NCBI GenBank assembly: GCA_964646625.1
Contig: CAZYHC010000010.1
Span: 1-64,000, forward strand
Length of the DNA: 64,000 nt
Direction: 5' to 3'
Source: DAOULT01 sp964646625
GTDB lineage: Bacteria > Chloroflexota > Anaerolineae > CAZYHC01
Position 1 is the first letter of the stretch; the number at the start of each line of letters is the position of its first letter. Below are positions 39,612 through 48,960 of this stretch, piece after piece. Below the pieces are notes generated by a model. The model ran no database searches. It was not told the origin of the DNA and saw only the letters and a list, made by a program, of their open reading frames with translations. The translations under genes were made by a program, and so were the position numbers.

Positions 39612-40973
39612 ATGAAACTATCGGTCATTATCCTGGCTGCGGGCCAGGGTGTACGCATGAAATCGAAAAAGCCCAAGGTGACGCATCATCTGGTCGGTCA
39701 GCCTATGGTGCAACATGTCGTTGATATCGTCTGCCAGCTTATTTCTGAGCCTCCCACCCTGGTGGTCGGACATGGCATGGAGCAGGTGCGCCAGATATTG
39801 GGGGAAGAAATTCTTTATGTCGAGCAGCGGGAACAATTAGGGACAGGACACGCCGTGCTTCAGACCCGTGACCAACTGGCCGGCCGGCAGGGGACCGTCC
39901 TGGTTCTCTACGGGGATACGCCCTTGATCCGGGTGGAAACTTTGCGTCGGATGTATGACCATCACCACCAAACAGGAGCGGTCATCACCATCCTGACTTT
40001 CCTGCCCGATGACCCCCAGGGCTATGGTCGGATCCTGCGTCACCAGGGGGGGCAGGTGTTGGGCATCGTCGAGCAGAAGGCCGCCACCGCTGAGCAACGC
40101 GAGATCAGAGAGGCCAATAGCGGGATACTGTGCTTTGACGATAAGTGGCTCTGGCCCCACCTGGAGCGCGTAGAGCGCAATGAGCAGGGAGAATACTATC
40201 TGACCGACCTGGTGGCTATGGCCGTCACGGCGGGCGCAAAGGTGGAGGCTCTACTTAGCGAGGACGCCACGGAAGTGATGGGCATCAACACCCGCTTACA
40301 ACTGGCCCAGGCTGAGGCCGTGCTCCGAAGACGCATCAACGAAGGGCACATGCTGGCCGGCGTGACCCTCATCGACCCGGCCACCACCTACATTGAGATC
40401 GGGGTTCAAATCGGCCAGGACACGATAATATATCCCGGCACCTATCTCCAGGGTCAAACGCGCCTCGGCCAGGATTGCATCATCGGCCCCCACACCATTA
40501 TCCAGGACTCGACCATCGGCGATAGTTGTGTAATCCAATCCTCGGTGCTCGAAAAGGCCACTTTGGAAGAGGAAGTGCGGGTGGGGCCCTTTGCCCACCT
40601 GCGGCCCGGCGCTCATTTGGGCCGCGGGGTATACGTTGGCAACTATGCAGAAGTCAAGAAATCCTACCTGGGCCCTGGTACCAAAATGCACCATTTCAGC
40701 TACGTAGGCGACGCCACTATAGGGGAAGAGGTCAACATAGGGGCCGGCACCATCACCTGCAACTACGATGGTCAGCGCAAGCACCCGACCACCATCGAGG
40801 ATGGAGCCTTCATCGGGAGCGATACCATGTTAGTCGCTCCAGTGCACATCGGGGCCGGGGCGAAAACCGGCGCCGGTTCGGTAGTCACGCGGGACGTTCC
40901 GCCGGACAGCGTGGCTTACGGCGTTCCGGCCAGAGTTAAAGACAAAAAGAAAGATCGAGAAGCCAAGGATTAA
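39612..40973 (+). CDS. glmU: Bifunctional UDP-N-acetylglucosamine pyrophosphorylase / glucosamine-1-phosphate acetyltransferase
   Basis: Makes UDP-GlcNAc for peptidoglycan. About 453 aa from the ATG at 39612, which AGGTGG precedes (a TTG at 39582 would add ten hydrophobic residues and is unlikely). The uridylyltransferase domain opens with IILAAGQGVRMKSKKPK and contains LYGDTPLI and ILTFLPDDPQGYGRI. The C-terminal left-handed beta-helix has hexapeptide repeats and the acetyltransferase residues in VGPFAHLRPGAHLG, YVGNYAEVKKSYLGPG and NIGAGTITCNYDGQRKH. Full length, both active sites present. It begins a convergent-free plus-strand run glmU, corC-like, cdd. Confidence 0.95.
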   Translation: MKLSVIILAAGQGVRMKSKKPKVTHHLVGQPMVQHVVDIVCQLISEPPTLVVGHGMEQVRQILGEEILYVEQREQLGTGHAVLQTRDQLAGRQGTVLVLYGDTPLIRVETLRRMYDHHHQTGAVITILTFLPDDPQGYGRILRHQGGQVLGIVEQKAATAEQREIREANSGILCFDDKWLWPHLERVERNEQGEYYLTDLVAMAVTAGAKVEALLSEDATEVMGINTRLQLAQAEAVLRRRINEGHMLAGVTLIDPATTYIEIGVQIGQDTIIYPGTYLQGQTRLGQDCIIGPHTIIQDSTIGDSCVIQSSVLEKATLEEEVRVGPFAHLRPGAHLGRGVYVGNYAEVKKSYLGPGTKMHHFSYVGDATIGEEVNIGAGTITCNYDGQRKHPTTIEDGAFIGSDTMLVAPVHIGAGAKTGAGSVVTRDVPPDSVAYGVPARVKDKKKDREAKD

Positions 40974-40991
40974 AGGCAAGGAGTTATCCAG

Positions 40992-42344
40992 TTGGATCCC
41001 CACAGTTTGAGGGAAATAATCCTCCTGATTTTCCTCATTCTGCTAAACGCCTTCTTTGCTGCCGCAGAGATAGCGATAGTCAGCGTGCGCAGGGCCCGTC
41101 TCAGACAACTCATCGAGGAAGGTAACAAGGCCGCCTACATGGTGGAACGGCTGGCTGAGGATTCCAGTCGGCTGCTGGCTACCGTTCAGATAGGCACCAC
41201 CCTGACCAGCTTATTCGCGGCTGCTACGGCGGCCATTTTCTTCCCTCCTCGTTTGCAGGTGTTCATCCGTCAAGCGCCGTGGCCTTTTATCGCCCAGAAC
41301 AGTTACCCTCTGGCCGTCCTGCTGGTGGTCATAGCCCTCTCTCTAGTCATGTTGGTGCTGGGCGAGTTGGTGCCCAAAACCCTGGCCCATCAATACGCCG
41401 AGCCTGTGGCTCTCTTCGTAGCCATCCCCCTGAACTTCTTTGCCACCATTGCCTCGCCCTTTGCCCGCTTCCTGGTCACCATCGCCAATTCCATTTCTTC
41501 TCTATTTGGGAGCTCTCAGCCGGGGCACATGCTCTTCATCATCGAAGAAGAGATCAAAACCATGGTCGATGCCGGCGAGGAAGAAGGGATCATCGAAGAG
41601 GACGAGAAGGAGATGATATACAGCATCTTCGAGATCGGCGAGACCCTGGCCCGCGAGATCATGGTGCCCCGCATCGACGTGGTAGCTCTCGAGATTGAAA
41701 CCCCTATTATGGAGGCGCTGGATGTCACCCTGAAGATGGGGCATTCGCGCATCCCCGTTTATGAGGAGACCATCGATAACATCGTCGGCATTCTGTACGC
41801 CAAAGATTTGCTGGCCTATTTTCGGAACGGCGAGCCCGAGATAGCCCTGCACGATATGCTGCGGTCGGCTTATTTTATCCCTGAGACCAAGAAAATCGAC
41901 GAGTTGCTGGAAGAACTCCAGCAACGTAAAGTGCACATCGCCATCGTGGTCGATGAGTATGGGGGCACAGCCGGCCTGGTGACCATCGAGGATATCCTGG
42001 AGGAGATTGTGGGAGAAATCCAGGACGAATACGATGCCGAGGAGCCCTTTATCGAGATGGTCACTCCCAACGAGGTCATTTTCAACGCCCGCGTCGATCT
42101 GGACGACGTAAACAAGCTCCTGGAGATAGAGTTACCCACCACGGAGAGCAATACCCTGGGGGGACTGATCTACAGCCAGTTAGGGCGGGTGCCGACCGTG
42201 GGTGATGAGGTGCTTATCGATGGCGTAAGGCTCTCGGTTCTCTCCGTGGTCGGGCGGCGCATCAAGAAGATCAGGGCATACAAGGGAGAAAACGAGCCTG
42301 CGAAGGAAGCGAAAGAGCCAGAGGCAAACAACAACGAAGAATAA
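40992..42344 (+). CDS. CorC/HlyC-family CNNM-CBS membrane protein
   Basis: A 450-aa protein with an N-terminal CNNM (DUF21) membrane domain (ILLIFLILLNAFFAAAEIAI, with the AEIAIVSVRRARL motif), a pair of CBS domains around MVPRIDVVALEIETP and FIPETKKIDELLEELQQRKV (with VDEYGGTAGLVTIEDILEEI), and a C-terminal CorC_HlyC domain with the GGLIYSQLGRVPTVGDEV motif. Members are implicated in magnesium or cobalt efflux. TTG start with AAGGAG upstream. It lies 18 bp after glmU and 17 bp before cdd in what looks like an operon, an arrangement with no obvious functional link. The C-terminus is an acidic tail. Confidence 0.93.
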   Translation: MDPHSLREIILLIFLILLNAFFAAAEIAIVSVRRARLRQLIEEGNKAAYMVERLAEDSSRLLATVQIGTTLTSLFAAATAAIFFPPRLQVFIRQAPWPFIAQNSYPLAVLLVVIALSLVMLVLGELVPKTLAHQYAEPVALFVAIPLNFFATIASPFARFLVTIANSISSLFGSSQPGHMLFIIEEEIKTMVDAGEEEGIIEEDEKEMIYSIFEIGETLAREIMVPRIDVVALEIETPIMEALDVTLKMGHSRIPVYEETIDNIVGILYAKDLLAYFRNGEPEIALHDMLRSAYFIPETKKIDELLEELQQRKVHIAIVVDEYGGTAGLVTIEDILEEIVGEIQDEYDAEEPFIEMVTPNEVIFNARVDLDDVNKLLEIELPTTESNTLGGLIYSQLGRVPTVGDEVLIDGVRLSVLSVVGRRIKKIRAYKGENEPAKEAKEPEANNNEE

Positions 42345-42361
42345 GGGATGGTGAAGGAACG

Positions 42362-42796
42362 GTGAAGAATAAAGACAAGCCACAGGACAACCAGCACCAC
42401 AAACTCATCTCCCTGGCCGCCGAAGCCAGAGAAAGGGCCTACGCCCCCTATTCCCACTTCGCTGTGGGGGCCGCCCTGCTGGCCGAATCGGGACGTACCT
42501 ACACCGGCTGTAACGTGGAAAACGCTTCCTATGGGCTCACCGTCTGCGCCGAACGGGTAGCCGTTTTCAAGGCTGTCTCGGCCGGAGAACGGGCTTTTTC
42601 CTCCATCGCCGTGGTGACCGAGAACGGCGTGCCCCCCTGTGGAGCCTGCCGTCAGGTGTTGCTCGAATTCGATAAAGATGTCCAGGTCATCGTGGCCGAC
42701 GCGATGGGCCTGGTGCTCTGGACAGGCACGGTACAGGAGCTCATGCCCTACGGCTTTACCCCCGCCGACCTGCCGCCGCGCAACAGGCAAAGGTAG
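42362..42796 (+). CDS. cdd: Cytidine deaminase
   Basis: Pyrimidine salvage enzyme that deaminates cytidine and deoxycytidine. The 144-aa product has the homotetrameric-type signature: YAPYSHFAVGAALLAESG, GCNVENASYG, the zinc motif TVCAERVAVFKAVSAGE with the catalytic Glu, and PCGACRQVLLEF with the other two zinc Cys. A short charged N-terminal extension precedes the core. GTG start at 42362 after AAGGAAC. Last gene of the glmU operon; the next gene is convergent and begins its 3' end four bases away. Confidence 0.95.
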   Translation: MKNKDKPQDNQHHKLISLAAEARERAYAPYSHFAVGAALLAESGRTYTGCNVENASYGLTVCAERVAVFKAVSAGERAFSSIAVVTENGVPPCGACRQVLLEFDKDVQVIVADAMGLVLWTGTVQELMPYGFTPADLPPRNRQR

Positions 42797-42800
42797 CAGT

Positions 42801-45731
42801 TCAGGGCATCTTCACCAAACTGACGGGCTCAAGCCATACATTTCGATCCTCACCAGACTCGGGTAGCTGAAGATCGTTTATAAACTCCAGCCTTAAGGCC
42901 ACGTCAGTCTCATCGGCTATCTCGAACCGCAGTTCGTATGACTCCACCTCAGAAGTTAACTCAAGTACTTCTTCTGCTCGCGGTATTACCTCTCCATACC
43001 AATACCACATATATTTATATTCCAATAGAGTAGCTTTCAGCTTCGAATGTTCACCCCCGGCCACGCTGCCCCTGGCCCGCCAGCGAAATAGATATGAACC
43101 CGGAGAGGTATGAAATGCCGGCGTCGTAATTGCGCCCGCCCAATACATACCCAGGGATCCATGTTCAACAGGAAACTCCCGGTTCATGAGCATTGATTCA
43201 AAAGGAATGCTGTCGCTCATCCTCTCGAGGCCAATGGATTCCAGAAACACATTTCGGTCCTCGCCCAGCTCGGGTAGATGACGATCGTTGATAAACTCCA
43301 GCCTCAAAGCCACAGCAGCACTATCAGCCATCTCAAACCGCAGGGCGTATGACTCCGTCTCAGAAGTCAACTCCATTATTTCCTCTTCTCGCGGGATTGT
43401 CCTCCCACCCTCCGTATACTCAAGCAGGGTGGCTTTCAACTTCGAATACTCGCCTCCGGCCATGCTGCCCCTGGCCCGCCAGCGAAATAGATATGAACCT
43501 GGAGAAGTACGAAATGCCGGCGTCGTAACCGCGCCTTCCTGACGCATGGCAAGGACTTCATTTTCAACCACAAACCCAGGACTGATGAGCATTAATTCAA
43601 AAGGGATGCCATCGCTCGTTCTTGTGAGGCGAACGGATTCCAGAAACACATTTCGGTCCTCACCAGGCCCGGGTAGATGACACTCGTCGGTAACCTCCAG
43701 CTTCAAGGCCACATCAGCACTATCGGGTAGCTCAAATTGCAGGGCGTATGACGCCCTCTCAGAAGTCAACTCCATTATTTCCTCTTCTCGCGGGGTGGCC
43801 TTCCCATCCTCTGCATACTCAAGGAGGATAGCTTTCAACTGCGAATGCCCGCCTCCGGCCACACTGCCCCTGGCCTGCCAGCTAAACAGGTATAACCCGG
43901 GGATAGCGTGAAATGCCGGCGTGGTAACCGTGCCCCCCTCGTGCAACTGGAGAACATCTTTTTCAACCAGACCCTCACGGCTCAGAAGCATTCGGTCAAA
44001 AGGAATTTTGTGGCCGCACGCAGCAGGCTGCGCCGCCGGCGCCTCAGGCGGCGTGAGAATCAGAACCCCCGGGTCTACCGATAAGACATCTAAAGACAGG
44101 GCTTTATTGCTATCAATGGTCTCTTTAACCGATATATTTTCTGGCACGGCTTCATACAGTAATCTATTCAGCAATTGCGCTTTTTCCTTACCTTTGCCAT
44201 CGTGGCTCGTGCATCTTATCGGACCTATGATGATATCATAATCATGCGAATTACAAATGAGATCCAGGTAAGGAGATATTGTGTAGGGGGCTGTTAATTT
44301 CATCAAGTCCGCATCATGCAGGCGTAATTCTTCCGCAATCCCCACTTTTATCTGTTGGGAACCAATACTTTCTATTAACGAGTTAACCTTGTATATAGCC
44401 TGTGTTCTGGTTTCAGGTGTCGTCCCATACCTCCAGTTTTCACCAATCACTGATGCTAACCATTGCGCACTAAATCCTCCCATGACTAAAACGAGCGCGA
44501 TTACCAGCACTCTCCGCAGAACCTTCTTTTCAGAAGCGATACGAATCGAGAATTTATAGAGCAGGACCGCTCCACAACCAAATGCAACAGCAGCAAAAGG
44601 TTGGATCACAACTAAATTCGTGGTATATAAAATCCTCGTTCTGGACATAAATGTGAGGTAAACGGCGGGGAAAATAACCAACACCCAGCCTAACCTCCTG
44701 GAAACCAGGAAGGCCAGCCCCAAAACACTCAAAATTGAAGCCCACAAACCCATATCCTCAACTATGGCGCGCCCCTGTAAGAAGAGATGAGTCATACCCG
44801 GCTCAACAGTCAAATTCTCGTGCCCCCGAATCCTGTAATGACGAAGGACGAACCCCGTATGATTCAGAAACGTGGGCAAATCCAGAAACGCGTACGGCGC
44901 GCCGATAAAAAAGGCGAGGGCAGGCACCAACGGCAGAGCTACCCAGAGCCACCACCGATAGCCAGAGGAACGAGAAAAGGCGGAGTATAAAAGGGCCAGC
45001 AGTGGAACCACGATGGAAAGCGCGGCATTATATTTTGTCGCGGTAGCCAATCCACAGGCCCCTAAAGCCCCCAACAGATAAACCGGCTTTTCACCTTTCA
45101 GAAAAAGAACTGATAGAAGAACCACACCCAAAACGAAAAACGAAAAAGGAACGTTAGGAAGGACCGAGGCGGAATGATGAATGTGAAGGCCAAGCCCCGC
45201 CAGAAGGACCGCGGCGAGAATGCCCGCCCAGTGCCCGCCGACTTCCCTGGCCAGAAAGTAAGTAATTACTACCGAGGCCGTCCCCATCGCCGCCATCAAC
45301 CAGCGGTTCCACAGGTAAAAGGAAGGGTGCGAGATGGTCCAATCCCAGCCGGTGTCATGGTACGTCTTTATGTCCTCCAGGCTCCCCAGAAAGGGTGTGG
45401 CGCCCTCGGGCTGTCCCATCAGATAAAAGTAGTGAACGACATCTACCGCCAGGTTTAGATACATCGTTAAAGAGCCGTAAATGAAATAATGGGGATTATA
45501 GTCCCCTGTTTTAAGCATGTGCAGCGCGGTGCCAGCGATGCGTGGCTCATCGTAGTAATGCACGTATGGCAGGCCCTTTTTGCTACGCAGTATGCGCACC
45601 GAAGCCGCTATAAATACGATCAGGGCCAGAAGACCGTACACGCAGATCGCTCTCTTATCCAGCGCAATTAACCCATCTCTGGCCTGATTAAATTTATTTT
45701 GCAGAAAAGATTTTAAGTTTTGGAATCCCAT
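42801..45731 (-). CDS. GT-C type glycosyltransferase with three tandem C-terminal repeats
   Basis: A 976-aa membrane protein. The N-terminal ~560 residues look like a PMT/ArnT-type (GT39 or GT83) polyprenyl-phosphate-sugar transferase: one membrane segment then the luminal loop with YDEPRIAGTALHMLKTGD, where the DE pair is the presumed catalytic acid, and about ten further helices. From residue ~577 come three copies of a ~133-residue beta-rich module, each starting IPF(D/E)xML and holding VTTPAF, YLF(R/S)W(R/Q)ARGS, KA(T/I)LLEY, EEIMELTSE and the final LPxxGEDRNVFLE. These resemble carbohydrate-binding jelly rolls. The repeats are close at DNA level (399-bp period). It probably glycosylates a surface polymer together with the genes up to 48.8 kb. 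Confidence 0.82.
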   Translation of the reverse strand: MGFQNLKSFLQNKFNQARDGLIALDKRAICVYGLLALIVFIAASVRILRSKKGLPYVHYYDEPRIAGTALHMLKTGDYNPHYFIYGSLTMYLNLAVDVVHYFYLMGQPEGATPFLGSLEDIKTYHDTGWDWTISHPSFYLWNRWLMAAMGTASVVITYFLAREVGGHWAGILAAVLLAGLGLHIHHSASVLPNVPFSFFVLGVVLLSVLFLKGEKPVYLLGALGACGLATATKYNAALSIVVPLLALLYSAFSRSSGYRWWLWVALPLVPALAFFIGAPYAFLDLPTFLNHTGFVLRHYRIRGHENLTVEPGMTHLFLQGRAIVEDMGLWASILSVLGLAFLVSRRLGWVLVIFPAVYLTFMSRTRILYTTNLVVIQPFAAVAFGCGAVLLYKFSIRIASEKKVLRRVLVIALVLVMGGFSAQWLASVIGENWRYGTTPETRTQAIYKVNSLIESIGSQQIKVGIAEELRLHDADLMKLTAPYTISPYLDLICNSHDYDIIIGPIRCTSHDGKGKEKAQLLNRLLYEAVPENISVKETIDSNKALSLDVLSVDPGVLILTPPEAPAAQPAACGHKIPFDRMLLSREGLVEKDVLQLHEGGTVTTPAFHAIPGLYLFSWQARGSVAGGGHSQLKAILLEYAEDGKATPREEEIMELTSERASYALQFELPDSADVALKLEVTDECHLPGPGEDRNVFLESVRLTRTSDGIPFELMLISPGFVVENEVLAMRQEGAVTTPAFRTSPGSYLFRWRARGSMAGGEYSKLKATLLEYTEGGRTIPREEEIMELTSETESYALRFEMADSAAVALRLEFINDRHLPELGEDRNVFLESIGLERMSDSIPFESMLMNREFPVEHGSLGMYWAGAITTPAFHTSPGSYLFRWRARGSVAGGEHSKLKATLLEYKYMWYWYGEVIPRAEEVLELTSEVESYELRFEIADETDVALRLEFINDLQLPESGEDRNVWLEPVSLVKMP
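42804..44006 (-). repeat. Three 133-aa coding repeats (399-bp period)
   Basis: Units begin at the IPF codons at 44006, 43607 and 43208, exactly 399 bp apart. Words such as CTGCCCCTGGCCCGCCAGCG recur in each unit, showing recent duplication within the glycosyltransferase gene. Confidence 0.85.
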
Positions 45732-45754
45732 TCTTTATCTCAGCTAACGGCTCA

Positions 45755-45904
45755 GGTAGTCTCCCTCTTGGGTGTTGCTGGCTGAAGGATAGCAACTTTT
45801 GAACCGCAGAGCACGCAGAGATCGCTGAGAAATACAAGAAATACTCTGCGAACTCGGCGTTCTCAGCGGTAAAATGTTTAGCAACACTTTTGGGGGAGAC
45901 TACC
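45755..45904 (-). mobile_element. MITE-like element, copy B, with 7-bp target duplication
   Basis: The 148 bp at 45756-45903 match copy A with one mismatch in reverse orientation; here the inverted ends extend by one pair to GGTAGTC and GACTACC. The direct repeat CGGCTCA lies immediately outside both ends (45748-45754 and 45905-45911), the expected trace of insertion. The right copy of the duplication supplies the stop codon of the methyltransferase gene, so the insertion left that frame intact. Confidence 0.88.
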
Positions 45905-45908
45905 CGGC

Positions 45909-46562
45909 TCATGGCTTTTGAAACCGGCCCACCCAGTAAAGTCCCAGTTTATGCCCCAGGCCAGAGGGGAAAAATCTCTCGCCATCGAACCACAAACCAC
46001 TTTCCACAGCCGATTCGATAACGTCCGTCGGCCTGGTTGGATGAATGACGTCCCCGTCGTAGCCGACCAGCAGAAAGAAAAGGTGGGTGACGACGTTTTT
46101 GACAGGCAGGCCATAAATTGCGAACCCGCCCGGTTTCAGCACCCGACAGACCTGGCGCTGAACAAGCCCGTGTTCTGCGATATGCTCAAGGCAACTGACC
46201 GATATAACTAAATCGCAAAACTGGTCGGGAATGCTCGCCAGTTCTCGGGCATCATCGCGGATAAAATGGGCATTCTCGAGGCCGTATTGCTCCATGAGTT
46301 TCTTCACCGCGTCGGGATTGTGGTGAATATCGATACCATGGTACTCGGCAACCTGGGGAGCAATGACATAGGCCAGGAAACCAGCGCCGTAACCAATCTC
46401 CAAGACCTTATCTGCCGTGTCAGGGAACAAATCCAGCGCCATTTGGAAGCGGTGTCTATATACGTGGCCTATAACTGGCAAACGTATTATCCTGGACAAA
46501 AGATCTATATCATAATCTCCGACCAGGGCATTTTCTTGCATACACTTGAATTTTATCCGCAT
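45909..46562 (-). CDS. Class I SAM-dependent methyltransferase
   Basis: A 217-aa protein with the Rossmann methyltransferase core: motif I KVLEIGYGAGFLAYVIAP, the acidic ribose loop GIDIHHNP, motif II/IV DLVISVSCLEHIAEH and the RVLKPGGFAIYGLPVK segment. The substrate is unknown; its place in a glycan cluster suggests a sugar or polyprenyl-linked acceptor. It lacks a signal or membrane segment except a hydrophobic stretch (VVTHLFFLLVGYDGD) that may associate with the membrane. The stop codon overlaps the target duplication of MITE copy B. It follows the other methyltransferase gene by about 36 bp in the same direction. Confidence 0.88.
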   Translation of the reverse strand: MRIKFKCMQENALVGDYDIDLLSRIIRLPVIGHVYRHRFQMALDLFPDTADKVLEIGYGAGFLAYVIAPQVAEYHGIDIHHNPDAVKKLMEQYGLENAHFIRDDARELASIPDQFCDLVISVSCLEHIAEHGLVQRQVCRVLKPGGFAIYGLPVKNVVTHLFFLLVGYDGDVIHPTRPTDVIESAVESGLWFDGERFFPSGLGHKLGLYWVGRFQKP

Positions 46563-46598
46563 GGGAGCCTGTCCCCTTGCCTGAACGTTTGAGGCTTT

Positions 46599-47348
46599 TC
46601 ATTCTTTGGCTTTGGTAGCGATACCGACTGTATAGGCCCAGTAGCGGGCAGGAATGATTTTAGCCGCCACTTTTTCCAGGCCATCAAGCAGGCCACCCAC
46701 CCAGGATTTGGCCGCCAATTGCGGAAAGCCGAACCGATAGTGCAGCACCACCCGGAAAATGGGAAGAGGCTCGGCCATGAATATCGCCACCTCTCGCCCC
46801 CTCCTATCAGATAGCAACTCCTGGAATCTGGCCGGTGAGGTTCCCTTAACCCCGGCCTCCGCCTCGATCAAGGTTCCTTGCAGGTAGATGAGAGGGCTTT
46901 TGCCGTTAGCCTCGATCACCATTACCTGGCCGCCCGGTTTACACACCCGATACATTTCGGCCACCACCTTCTCCATGTCGCCGACGTGATGCAGCAGATC
47001 TCGGCAGAACACCAGGTCAAAATACCCCGTCGGCAAAGGCAGATGCCCGGCCTCGGCGCAGATGAACCAGCCATCTTCGAGAGCCCTCTGACAGAAGCCG
47101 ATCCTCGGCCAGGAGAAATCCACCCCGACCACCCGCTCGAAGTGGCCGTTTAGATTCACCAGGTTGGCTCCCTCCCCACACCCCACTTCCAGCACCAGGC
47201 AGTTCTGTCCCCGGCGGGCCAGTGCCTCCAACAGTTCCCTTTCCTTGCGCTGGACGTAAGGATTCCCGGTTTGCCAGGCGAACCGCCGGGTCTCCACCTC
47301 CTCAAAATGACCCTGCTGAAAGGCAACGAATTCATCCCTGGCGACCAT
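46599..47348 (-). CDS. Class I SAM-dependent methyltransferase
   Basis: About 249 aa from the ATG at 47348, which GGCGGGG precedes and which overlaps the end of the upstream GT2 gene by 17 bp, an arrangement expected for translational coupling. The core is clear: CLVLEVGCGEGANLVNLNGH, GVDFSWPRIGF, DLVFCRDLLHHVGDMEKVVA and RVCKPGGQVMVIEANGK. The C-terminal ~70 residues include a hydrophobic stretch but no definite membrane helix. Substrate unknown, presumably the same glycan or lipid-linked intermediate as the neighbours. It differs from the methyltransferase at 45909 too much to be a recent copy. Confidence 0.87.
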   Translation of the reverse strand: MVARDEFVAFQQGHFEEVETRRFAWQTGNPYVQRKERELLEALARRGQNCLVLEVGCGEGANLVNLNGHFERVVGVDFSWPRIGFCQRALEDGWFICAEAGHLPLPTGYFDLVFCRDLLHHVGDMEKVVAEMYRVCKPGGQVMVIEANGKSPLIYLQGTLIEAEAGVKGTSPARFQELLSDRRGREVAIFMAEPLPIFRVVLHYRFGFPQLAAKSWVGGLLDGLEKVAAKIIPARYWAYTVGIATKAKE

Positions 47349-48846
47349 TTTCACCCCGCCGGGAAAATCCCAGTTTCCGCTTCCATTCAGCCAGCTTGAA
47401 CCTGCGGAACCCAAAAATGCACATCCTGACCAGGAGCCACCCGTGCTTAAACACCCTGACCTTGGACTCTCCGGTCACCCTCCTCCTGTAGCGGACAGGC
47501 ATTTCCACGATCCTCAGCCCTTGTCTGGCGGCCCCAAACAACAGGTCGAAGTCGCCGAAAGGATCAAAATCTCCAAAATAGCTTCGGCCCGCCTCGATTC
47601 TTTCGTAATCTTTCTTGAGCAGCACCTTGGTGCCACACAAGGTATCCTTGATCTTCTGTCCGAGAAGCCAGGTAAAAATTACACTGAATATCTTGTTGCC
47701 CAGGAGATTCAGGGGCTTCATGGCTTCGTTCTCCAGGGGATAAATCAGCCTGGAGCCGTTGACAAATTCCGCTTTGCCCTGCGCCAGGGGCGTAAAGAAC
47801 TTGGGCAGGTCTTCGGGCGGCACGGTCAGATCGGCATCCAGGATCATCAACACCTCTCCCGAGGCCGCCGCGAACCCTTTCCGCACCGCATCTCCCTTGC
47901 CCAGAGGGAGCATCATGTCCGGCGAGACGGCGTCGTGCCCCTCTTTCTGGACATCCGCATCGGGCACTTGCGGGATCAACTTGATATCCTTCTGCCCTTT
48001 GTATATCTCGATCATTTCCTCGATCTTCCGGCGGGTGCCATCCGTGGAGTTACCATCGACGAAGATTAGCTCCGTATGTGCGCCCATAACAGGCACGCGT
48101 TCCACGCAATCCTCAATATTTCCCACTTCGTTGCGGCAGGGGATGATGACCGAACAGGCCAGCTCTCGCGCCTCCCTGACCCGGGCCTGGGGCCGGGCCA
48201 CGATGTATTGAATCAAACATAGCTCTTTGAAGAAAGGTCGTTGGGGCAAACGTTTGTTCACCCAATCGGACACAAAGGGTATCTTTTTGGGAAGGAGCAG
48301 CCAGGAACCTTTCCTTTCTATCTCCCAATCAGCCAGAAAGAGCAGATTCTCGATGTCTGCCATGCCAAGCCAGTTTTGGCTCTGCTGGGGCATCTTTAAA
48401 CCCAGCTTCTCCCCCAGCCGCAGAATGGGCTCCCACAGGAAGTTGTAAAAGGTGAGGATGAGCCTGGTCTCCGGGCCGGAAACCTTTTTGAGCTCTTGCA
48501 AAGCAGCCCCGATATCGTGCAAATCGCCCAACAGGCAATCCACCACGAGGTAATCAAATTCACCGCTGAGCGGCAGCCTCTCGGCCTCGCCCACCAAAAA
48601 AGCGTGGTCAGGATATTTCCGGCGAGCAATTTTGACCATCTCCTGGCTGATATCCAGGCCCACCCCACGCTGAGGTTTGACTGCGGCCAGGAGATCGCCC
48701 GTCCCGCACCCGATCTCCAGCACGGAATGACCCTCAGGGATCAGGGAAGCGCACAGATTTTCCATGTAAGTATAATAATAAGCGTTTTTACGCTTCCAGG
48801 CGTCCCTCGTCTCGGCCCAAGAATCGAAGTACCGGGCAGTGTTCAA
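47332..48846 (-). CDS. Fusion of a SAM methyltransferase and a family 2 glycosyltransferase
   Basis: A 504-aa two-domain protein. Residues ~1-220 are a class I methyltransferase (SVLEIGCGTGDLLAAVKP, GVGLDISQEMVKIARRKY, DYLVVDCLLGDLHDI). From ~228 (CSVIIPCRNEVGNIEDCVER) a GT2 domain follows with ELIFVDGNSTDGTRRKIEE, the DxD region as MILDADLTVPPEDL and the acceptor part GTKVLLKKDYERIEAGRSYF, resembling dolichol-phosphate mannosyltransferase-type enzymes. TTG start after GGGAGG. The fusion suggests that glycosyl transfer onto a polyprenyl carrier and a methylation act on the same intermediate. It heads the three-gene run of methyltransferases; the GT-C enzyme downstream is a possible user of its product. 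Confidence 0.88.
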   Translation of the reverse strand: MNTARYFDSWAETRDAWKRKNAYYYTYMENLCASLIPEGHSVLEIGCGTGDLLAAVKPQRGVGLDISQEMVKIARRKYPDHAFLVGEAERLPLSGEFDYLVVDCLLGDLHDIGAALQELKKVSGPETRLILTFYNFLWEPILRLGEKLGLKMPQQSQNWLGMADIENLLFLADWEIERKGSWLLLPKKIPFVSDWVNKRLPQRPFFKELCLIQYIVARPQARVREARELACSVIIPCRNEVGNIEDCVERVPVMGAHTELIFVDGNSTDGTRRKIEEMIEIYKGQKDIKLIPQVPDADVQKEGHDAVSPDMMLPLGKGDAVRKGFAAASGEVLMILDADLTVPPEDLPKFFTPLAQGKAEFVNGSRLIYPLENEAMKPLNLLGNKIFSVIFTWLLGQKIKDTLCGTKVLLKKDYERIEAGRSYFGDFDPFGDFDLLFGAARQGLRIVEMPVRYRRRVTGESKVRVFKHGWLLVRMCIFGFRRFKLAEWKRKLGFSRRGENGRQG

Positions 48847-48960
48847 AATACGCGGACCTCCCTTTCCAGTATCAGATCAGGCTCCGAAGGTGGCCGGAAA
48901 ACCCCTTTGCTGCTCAAGATGATGGCAGTCTCCATGCCCCGGCACACTCCTCCGAAACCG

